Assembly: GCA_965658355.1 (NCBI GenBank)
Contig: CBFHRX010000001.1
Coordinates: forward strand, 1 to 64,000
Source of the DNA: UBA11891 sp965658355
Lineage (GTDB): Bacteria > Bacteroidota > Bacteroidia > Flavobacteriales > Flavobacteriaceae
Direction: 5' to 3'
Length of the DNA stretch: 64,000 bases
Made by a program: the position numbers and the translations under genes. Within the stretch, counting starts at the first letter, position 1, and every line of letters begins with the position of its first letter. Shown here piece by piece: positions 58,497 through 64,000 of this stretch. The notes below the pieces were generated by a model that worked only from the letters and a program-made list of their open reading frames with translations, was not told the origin of the DNA and made no database searches.

Positions 58497-60095
58497 TTGA
58501 AAAAGAACAGATTTATCATTCTTGTAGTCCTTATGATTACTTCCATTTTTGGAATAATCGGAGTACAGGCTTTCTGGATTTCCACCTCTTGGGAGAACAA
58601 AGAAGAAGAATTTTCTCTTGCCGTGAATCAAAGCCTTCGAACTGTTGCTAGAGAAATTCAAAACCGAGAGTTGACGGATTATATTAGTGCCTACCAAAAG
58701 CTAATAGATTCAGTAGGGAAGCCGACCGAATCTAATTTCACAGATATTTTTCTTTTTTTAGACGAAGACCGCCCCAACAACCTTTCTACCTTTTTTGCTT
58801 TCGGAATCCTAGAAGAAGACTACACTATTAAGGGGTCTTATTTTGACCCAGTATTGGGAGAACGAGATTCCGTTACAAACCTCAAGGATTACAAAGGAGT
58901 ACGTACGACTACTATTTTGAAAAATGAGGTATTTAATAGAGAGAACCGCTTGGCGAGCTCTATCCAAAAACTGAAGCGTATTGATCGTCTTAATAGTTAT
59001 GACGAAGCAAAATATAGAGATGCTTATATGGATTATGCGAATACCCTGCCGATACATAGGAGGGTAAATAATCAAGAAGTCTCCCTATTATTAGAAATGG
59101 AGTTAAAGGAGCGCGATATTCAAATCCCCTATCAGTTTGGTGTTTACAACGATGGACTGGCGACCAAAATAAAGTCTAATAACTATCAAGAGATACAGAA
59201 GGGTGTCGCCTATAGTGCCCCCATCTTCGTGGATACCCAGGGGAATAGTCCCTATGAATTACGGGTCAGTTTTCCGACACGTGACAATTATGTGATGTCT
59301 TCAATAATGGGGGTAGCAGGTTTGTCTTTAGTGCTTACCGTTTTCATTATTTTAGTTTCTGCGGGTGCGTTGTTTCAAATCATTCAACAGAAAAAGATTT
59401 CTGAAATCAAAACCGATTTCATCAATAATATGTCGCACGAATTTAAAACCCCAATTGCGACTATTAATTTGGCCTTGGACGCCATTGCCAATCCCAAAAC
59501 GATTGACACGCCAGTGAAGATTTTACAATATACCAATATGATACGGGAGGAAAATACACGCATGCTAACACAGGTAGAAAATGTATTGAAAATCTCTCAG
59601 CTTGAGAAAGGAACAACCCCACTCGAATGGGAACAATTGGACTTGCATCAATTAATAGCAGAGGCGATCACCCATGTGGGGCTTATAGTGGAAAACAAAA
59701 AAGGCTATATCAAAACCCATCTTGCCGATGAGGCGGCTGTTTTTGAAGGGGATTTTAATCACTTCACCAATCTGATTGTGAATATTTTAGACAATGCGAT
59801 TAAATACACAGAGGGGGCGCCTAAAATTGATATATATACCGAATACAATAACGGGCAAGCACTGCTAAGCATTCAAGATCAAGGTATGGGAATGGATGCT
59901 GCTACTCAGCGACTTGTTTTTGATAAATTTTACCGGCAAGAAGGAGGGAATATTCACAATATCAAAGGCCATGGACTTGGACTTTCTTATGTTAAAAAAA
60001 TCATTGAATTGCATCGCTGCAAGATTGCTATTGAAAGTAAAAAAGGTTCTGGCTCAAAGTTCATTATTTCAATCCCATTAAAACCTCAAAAATAA
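58497..60095 (+). CDS. Sensor histidine kinase
   Basis: 532-residue membrane kinase. A TTG start at 58497 gives (M)KKNRFIILVVLMITSIFG, with transmembrane helix 1 at about 7-27; an exported sensor domain (about 28-262) without recognisable family; helix 2 at about 264-290; no HAMP. The dimerisation domain has the phosphorylated His314 in NNMSHEFKTPIATI, and the ATPase domain has NLIVNILDNAIKY, DQGMGMD and GHGLGLSYVKKII. Layout and the partner immediately downstream match the RprX/RprY-like systems of Bacteroidota. A CAACTTTG box lies 20 bases before the TTG. Confidence 0.92.
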   Translation: MKKNRFIILVVLMITSIFGIIGVQAFWISTSWENKEEEFSLAVNQSLRTVAREIQNRELTDYISAYQKLIDSVGKPTESNFTDIFLFLDEDRPNNLSTFFAFGILEEDYTIKGSYFDPVLGERDSVTNLKDYKGVRTTTILKNEVFNRENRLASSIQKLKRIDRLNSYDEAKYRDAYMDYANTLPIHRRVNNQEVSLLLEMELKERDIQIPYQFGVYNDGLATKIKSNNYQEIQKGVAYSAPIFVDTQGNSPYELRVSFPTRDNYVMSSIMGVAGLSLVLTVFIILVSAGALFQIIQQKKISEIKTDFINNMSHEFKTPIATINLALDAIANPKTIDTPVKILQYTNMIREENTRMLTQVENVLKISQLEKGTTPLEWEQLDLHQLIAEAITHVGLIVENKKGYIKTHLADEAAVFEGDFNHFTNLIVNILDNAIKYTEGAPKIDIYTEYNNGQALLSIQDQGMGMDAATQRLVFDKFYRQEGGNIHNIKGHGLGLSYVKKIIELHRCKIAIESKKGSGSKFIISIPLKPQK

Positions 60096-60107
60096 CCCCA
60101 TCAAATT

Positions 60108-60815
60108 ATGAATAATAAAAAAATATTAGTCGTTGAAGACGATCCCAATTTTGGAAGTATTTTAAAAGATTATCTGACCTTAAACGAATACGAAATCGTA
60201 CTGGCAAAAAATGGAATAGAAGGCTATGAAAAGTTTAAAAAAGAACATTTTGATTTATGTATTTTAGACGTGATGATGCCTTATAAGGATGGCTTTACCT
60301 TGGCCAAAGAAATACGGGATAAAAATGACTCAGTACCCATTCTCTTTTTAACCGCTAAAAACCTCAAAGAAGACATGTTAAAGGGGTTTAAGCTGGGGGC
60401 TGATGACTATATCACTAAGCCTTTTGATTCAGATGTGTTATTGGCTAAAATTAAAGTGTTTTTAAATCGTAATCAAAAGCCTGTCAGTGTTGAATCTGAA
60501 GCGTTTTTATTTGATATAGGGCAATTTAAATTCAATTCAAAATTGCGCACGTTGACCTTTGATGGCGGGGAAGCAGTAAAACTATCTCCTAAAGAAAGTC
60601 AATTGTTACGTCTGCTGTCGTTGCATATTAATGATTTACTACCAAGAGAGGTCGCTTTGACTAAAATTTGGCGAGACGATAATTATTTTACATCAAGGAG
60701 TATGGATGTTTATATAGCCAAGCTACGTAAGTACCTTAAGGACGACAGTAAGGTAGAAATACTCAATATTCACGGGGAAGGCTTTAGGCTGGTTATAGGA
60801 GCGGAAGAATCTTAG
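60108..60815 (+). CDS. OmpR-family response regulator (RprY-like)
   Basis: 235 residues. The receiver domain (1-120) has the acidic pair EDD, the phospho-acceptor Asp54 in LCILDVMMPYKDG, Thr/Lys switch residues in FLTAKN and TKPFD; the C-terminal winged helix (about 140-232, with SPKESQLLRLLSLH and RSMDVYIAKLRKYL) binds DNA. It starts 12 bases after the kinase stop, so the two form one operon. Targets are unknown. The stop overlaps that of xerD by four bases. Confidence 0.93.
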   Translation: MNNKKILVVEDDPNFGSILKDYLTLNEYEIVLAKNGIEGYEKFKKEHFDLCILDVMMPYKDGFTLAKEIRDKNDSVPILFLTAKNLKEDMLKGFKLGADDYITKPFDSDVLLAKIKVFLNRNQKPVSVESEAFLFDIGQFKFNSKLRTLTFDGGEAVKLSPKESQLLRLLSLHINDLLPREVALTKIWRDDNYFTSRSMDVYIAKLRKYLKDDSKVEILNIHGEGFRLVIGAEES

Positions 60816-61708
60816 AGTCTAGGATGGAATTGTTCCATTACTTTCCGCAAATGTCGGGTGTCAATATGAGTATATATCTCAGTCGTCGTAATGCTTTCGT
60901 GACCTAAAAGTACCTGAATGGTTCTTAAGTCAGCGCCATTTTCTAAAAGATGTGTGGCAAAAGAATGCCTAAAAGTATGAGGGCTAACTTTTTTCTTGAT
61001 TCCTGCTCTTTCGGCTGTTTTTTGAACAATTAGAAAAACCATGTTTCGTGTCAATGACTTTCCATTTCGGTTTAGAAACACAAAATTTTCATAGCCTTTT
61101 TGTATTTTTTGGCTGGATTGAATTTCATGTAAATAGAGGTTGACTTGTTGCAGTGCATAGTCACCCATCGGGACCAGTCTCTGTTTGTTCCCTTTACCCG
61201 TTACTCGTAGAAGCTTTTCTTTAGTATAAATATCAGACTTTTGAAGATTGACTAACTCACTAACCCGCAATCCGCTCCCATAAAGTGTCTCCAATAAAGC
61301 CTTGTTTCGATGGCCTTCTGTCTTGCTCATGTCCACGGCCTCCAGTATTTTTTCGACCTCGTTTATGCTGAGTGTGTCGGGTAGCTTACGGCCCATTTTA
61401 GGAGCTTCTAGCCATTGTGTAGGAAGGTCCTCTCGGTATTTTTCAAAAACTAAATACTTGAAAAAGCTTTTGAGCCCAGCTATTCTTCTGCTTTGAGAGT
61501 AGCTGCTCTTTCCTTTGGCCTCGTGATAGATGAATTCTTGGATGGTTGTTGCTTGAATTTTAAGGGGGGATACAGGGCTGTCGTGGTCACTCAAAAAGCG
61601 CATTAATGCTTGTACATCCAATTGGTAATTTGCAATTGTATTCTCTGACAGGCCTCTCTCGATACTCAGATAATGCCCAAAATCTTCTAAGGCTTTCGTC
61701 CATTCCAT
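60812..61708 (-). CDS. xerD: Tyrosine recombinase XerD-type
   Basis: 298-residue site-specific recombinase resolving chromosome dimers at dif. The N-terminal core-binding domain (1-90) is followed by the catalytic domain with Arg in GSGLRVSELV, Lys in TGKGNKQRLVP, HTFRHSFATHL (His and Arg), LGHESITTTEIYTH with the final His and the nucleophilic Tyr. The length and N-terminus match chromosomal XerD rather than a phage integrase, and no attachment site or integrated element is nearby. Divergent from aroQ. Confidence 0.93.
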   Translation of the reverse strand: MEWTKALEDFGHYLSIERGLSENTIANYQLDVQALMRFLSDHDSPVSPLKIQATTIQEFIYHEAKGKSSYSQSRRIAGLKSFFKYLVFEKYREDLPTQWLEAPKMGRKLPDTLSINEVEKILEAVDMSKTEGHRNKALLETLYGSGLRVSELVNLQKSDIYTKEKLLRVTGKGNKQRLVPMGDYALQQVNLYLHEIQSSQKIQKGYENFVFLNRNGKSLTRNMVFLIVQKTAERAGIKKKVSPHTFRHSFATHLLENGADLRTIQVLLGHESITTTEIYTHIDTRHLRKVMEQFHPRL

Positions 61709-61761
61709 ATCTCTTTATAATCCTCCCTTGCGGAATTGTAACAAAGTACTTAAAAGATATG

Positions 61762-61769
61762 TATTTTTG
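61762..61769 (+). promoter_or_regulatory. -7 promoter box of aroQ
   Basis: TATTTTTG, a perfect TAnnTTTG match, 10 bases before the aroQ ATG; a TTG 23 bases upstream (61736-61738) is at the edge of acceptable spacing. Confidence 0.5.
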
Positions 61770-61779
61770 AAAAAAAAAG

Positions 61780-62199
61780 ATGAATCTAGCGATTGTTAAT
61801 GGTCCCAATTTGAACCTTCTGGGGACTCGCGAACCGGATATATATGGAGCCATGACTTTTGATGCGTATTATCAAAAGCTTCAAGAAGAATACCCCACTA
61901 TTAACTTTAGTTATTACCAGTCCAATGTAGAGGGGGAGTTACTCAATATTCTTCAAGACATTGGTTTTAAGGTTGACGGCATTCTTTTCAACGCAGCTGC
62001 CTATACGCATACCTCAGTTGGTTTAGGAGATTGTATTAAAGCCATTGATGCGCCTGTTATTGAAATTCATATTTCCAATACTTTTTCCAGGGAAGATTTT
62101 CGCCATAAATCCTATATAACGCCAGTTTCCAAGGGGCTAATTGTAGGTTTTGGACTTGACAGTTACCGCTTAGGAGTCGAAAGTTTTCTAAACCGATAG
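61780..62199 (+). CDS. aroQ: Type II 3-dehydroquinate dehydratase
   Basis: 139-residue shikimate-pathway enzyme, normally a dodecamer. GPNLNLLGTREPDIYG (8-23) contains the catalytic Tyr and Arg, and NAAAYTHTSVGLGDCI, EIHISNTFSREDFRHKSYI and VSKGLIVGFGLDSY complete the active site. The chorismate it helps make feeds menF upstream in this window. The 3' end overlaps the convergent MFS gene by 37 bases. Confidence 0.96.
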   Translation: MNLAIVNGPNLNLLGTREPDIYGAMTFDAYYQKLQEEYPTINFSYYQSNVEGELLNILQDIGFKVDGILFNAAAYTHTSVGLGDCIKAIDAPVIEIHISNTFSREDFRHKSYITPVSKGLIVGFGLDSYRLGVESFLNR

Positions 62200-63410
62200 G
62201 CAGCCCAAAGTCCCAATAGAGAGAAAAAAGCCAGGAAGAGAAACAGCTGTTGGTGTCCCCAAATTCCCTCAAAATTGTCTAAAAAGTATCCCATTATTGG
62301 GCCTACAAAGATATCGGGTGTATAGCCTACTAGTGATATTAATCCCACAGCTGTACCTGTAATGTAAAAAGGAATTTGGCCTTCTTCCATGACGGCATAA
62401 TAAACCGCTCTTAGGCCATAGGTTCCGATAGCTGTTATGATTAGGGACATGCCAAACAAAGAATAGTGAGGCGCTATAACGGATCCTGAGGCAAATAAAA
62501 GCGCTCCTATAAAACTGCATCCAAAAGCATATAACAAAACCTTACTTGCTTTGGTCTTATCTGCGAATACACCGACTAATATACATATGAGGGGTCTCAA
62601 ATACATTTGATAACTTCCTACTTGGGCCGCCTTAACTTCATCAAAAAGCATGATTTCGGCAGCGTATAAGGAGAAAACATCTGTTACCTTATACCCAACA
62701 TAAGCTGACAAAACAATGATCATTAAATAATGAACACTTGGAATTGCAATCGCCTTTTTGATTTTCTCCCAGGATCCAAGGGGCGATATTTTTTGACTAT
62801 TAGAGGCTGTAGAATCTTTGAAAAAAAGCATGATAAAGCCTCCCATTGCGGCACAAAAAAATGCCGAAATAAGAATGACTAATTGAAATGCATTTTGACG
62901 AATTTCAGCTGAAAGGCTAGCAGAATCAGCAGGGAGAAAATAGCTAAAAATAGAAACCCCAATAGCCCCTAGGCTTGCTGCAATAAAGCCTCTGCCTCCC
63001 TCTAGAAACCCAAATGCTTTCCCTTGACTACTGACCCCTCCCCATTCGCGTGTCGCTTTTATCATAGCTGACCAGAACAAAAATAGGGTCGTAAAACCCC
63101 AGTAGACATAAAGAAGTAGTAAAGAACTATAGCTGGGTAGTGTATACAGATAAAAGCCCCCTAGGGACGTCAGCAATAATGAGAGTGCCATCAGCTTTCT
63201 AGGAGGAAACCGATCGGCCACAGTCCCTCCAAAAAAATAAGAAACAAGTGCTATCATTCCATAGAGAGCGTAACAATTTCCGAGTTCTGTATTGGTAATA
63301 TCAAAAACAGCTAAAAAAGTAGGTCTGAAAACTCGCGCAAGTACAAAAGGTAGAATGAAAGTAGCCTCCCCAGCCAAAATTAACAATAGGATTCTTAACG
63401 GATTCCTCAA
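62163..63410 (-). CDS. Major facilitator superfamily transporter
   Basis: 415 residues, about 12 hydrophobic segments. The loop 2-3 motif GGTVADRFPPRKLM (about 60-73) is the MFS G-x-x-x-D-R-x-x-x-[KR] signature. A REWGGVSSQGKAFGFLEGGRGFIAA segment resembles sugar-phosphate or drug/nitrate MFS branches, but the substrate is not determinable. The only usable start is a TTG at 63410. It lies 70 bases after the dihydrolipoyl dehydrogenase terminator. Confidence 0.88.
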   Translation of the reverse strand: MRNPLRILLLILAGEATFILPFVLARVFRPTFLAVFDITNTELGNCYALYGMIALVSYFFGGTVADRFPPRKLMALSLLLTSLGGFYLYTLPSYSSLLLLYVYWGFTTLFLFWSAMIKATREWGGVSSQGKAFGFLEGGRGFIAASLGAIGVSIFSYFLPADSASLSAEIRQNAFQLVILISAFFCAAMGGFIMLFFKDSTASNSQKISPLGSWEKIKKAIAIPSVHYLMIIVLSAYVGYKVTDVFSLYAAEIMLFDEVKAAQVGSYQMYLRPLICILVGVFADKTKASKVLLYAFGCSFIGALLFASGSVIAPHYSLFGMSLIITAIGTYGLRAVYYAVMEEGQIPFYITGTAVGLISLVGYTPDIFVGPIMGYFLDNFEGIWGHQQLFLFLAFFSLLGLWAAYRFRKLSTPKR

Positions 63411-63435
63411 GACCCTTAATATAGGGGTTTGAATA

Positions 63436-63460
63436 AAAAAAACAGCCCGAAGGCTGTTTT
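63436..63460 (-). terminator. Intrinsic terminator of the dihydrolipoyl dehydrogenase gene (UUCG loop)
   Basis: On the minus strand AAAACAGCC-TTCG-GGCTGTTTTTTTT, 20 bases after the stop at 63481. Confidence 0.9.
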
Positions 63461-63480
63461 AATACCATTTCAAATCTGAA

Positions 63481-64000
63481 TTAAAGATGTATTACTTCAT
63501 CATAAGCATCTGCAACGGCTTCCATGACTGCTTCACTCATTGTAGGGTGTGGGTGGACTGTTTTGAGTATCTCATGGCCTGTAGTTTCTAGTTTTCTTCC
63601 TACTACTGCTTCCGCAATCATATCAGTTACACCAGCACCAATCATATGGCACCCCAGCCATTCTCCATATTTAGCATCGAAGATCACTTTTACAAAGCCC
63701 TCAGAGTTTCCAGAAGCTTGCGCTTTACCAGATGCTGAGAATGGGAATTTACCAACTTTGATTTCCAATCCTTTGTCTTTGGCTTGTTGCTCGGTAAGCC
63801 CAACAGAAGCGATCTCTGGATAGCAATAGGTACAGCCCGGAATATTTCCATAATCAAGAGGTTCAACATTCATACCGGCTATTTTTTCTACGCAAATAAT
63901 ACCTTCAGCTGAGGCTACGTGAGCGAGTGCTGGACCGGCTGTAATATCTCCTATAGCATAGTAACCCGGTAGATTGGTTTGGTAGAAATCATTCACCAAA
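63481..64000 (-). CDS. lpdA: Dihydrolipoyl dehydrogenase, C-terminal part (cut by window edge)
   Basis: Open to the right edge, about 173 codons of a roughly 465-residue flavoprotein; the N-terminal FAD domain and redox disulfide lie outside. Visible are the FAD-binding TNLPGYYAIGDITAGPALAHVASAEG and the dimerisation domain with the catalytic His-Glu pair in HPHPTMSEAVMEA. It oxidises dihydrolipoamide in 2-oxoacid dehydrogenase or glycine-cleavage complexes. GTG and TTG codons at the edge are internal, not starts. Other pyridine-nucleotide disulfide reductases share the fold, but HPHPT and the sequence context favour Lpd. Confidence 0.92.
   Translation of the reverse strand, partial: LVNDFYQTNLPGYYAIGDITAGPALAHVASAEGIICVEKIAGMNVEPLDYGNIPGCTYCYPEIASVGLTEQQAKDKGLEIKVGKFPFSASGKAQASGNSEGFVKVIFDAKYGEWLGCHMIGAGVTDMIAEAVVGRKLETTGHEILKTVHPHPTMSEAVMEAVADAYDEVIHL

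Noticed and set aside
60812..61708. xerD-type gene as the integrase of a mobile element
   Set aside because: It is chromosomal XerD-like in length and N-terminus, with no tRNA, att repeat or cargo nearby.

Overview
The window is a gene-dense piece of a chromosome from a member of the Bacteroidota, almost certainly the family Flavobacteriaceae. The grounds are: promoters of the TTTG / TAnnTTTG type; almost no Shine-Dalgarno sequences; flavobacterial protein families (an atypical RNA polymerase omega, DUF6913-, DUF4835- and DUF6095-like proteins, a barrel protein with a carboxypeptidase-regulatory-like N-domain); menaquinone as the quinone; and the order bamD-rpoZ-coaBC-DUF4835-recN. I see no rRNA, tRNA, insertion sequence, prophage, integron or CRISPR array. 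No intergenic stretch exceeds about 140 bases.

Layout. 1-6900 (minus): leucine operon leuA-leuC-leuD-second synthase-leuB, followed by an SGNH hydrolase and the start of an aldehyde dehydrogenase. 7041-10762: a helical protein of unknown function, an RluA-type pseudouridine synthase with panB, and a DinB-like protein. 10843-12800: dnaK with an unusual upstream region and a strong terminator. 12813-20899 (plus): menaquinone cluster menI-menF-menD-menB-menA-menC-CPBP protease-menE. 20902-26640: an orphan acyl-CoA carboxylase beta subunit, a small membrane protein with ettA, a GNAT protein, fumC and a 57-residue membrane protein. 26674-30646 (minus): an ECF sigma factor operon ending in an outer-membrane barrel protein. 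30690-37934 (minus): arsC-like gene, thrS-infC-rpmI-rplT, a DUF6095-like gene, murQ, icd, rplS, trmD. 37985-46519: htrA; dapF-GNAT-mltG; dnaA-phosphatase-RsmI-like gene; thioesterase; ribD; GNAT. 46520-50941 (plus): prmC, ligA, DUF6913-like gene, dapA. 51076-60815 (plus): bamD-rpoZ-coaBC-DUF4835, recN, fabI, ybbR-like gene, coaE, and a histidine kinase with its response regulator. 60812-64000: xerD, aroQ, an MFS transporter and the C-terminal part of dihydrolipoyl dehydrogenase.

Most of this is core metabolism and information processing: branched-chain amino acids, pantothenate/CoA (panB, coaBC, coaE), menaquinone, lysine/peptidoglycan (dapA, dapF, murQ, mltG), riboflavin, translation, and replication/repair. 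I found no convincing new defence, mobile or secondary-metabolite system. The points most worth a second look are the palindrome plus sigma-54-like element before dnaK, the AUA start of infC, the two isopropylmalate-synthase paralogues of which only the second has the regulatory domain, the ECF sigma/barrel operon, a possible structured leader before rplS, and several promoters whose -7 box lies 4-10 bases from the start codon. Many starts are TTG or GTG, and several start positions below were moved from the longest frame using promoter position, signal peptides or family alignment.
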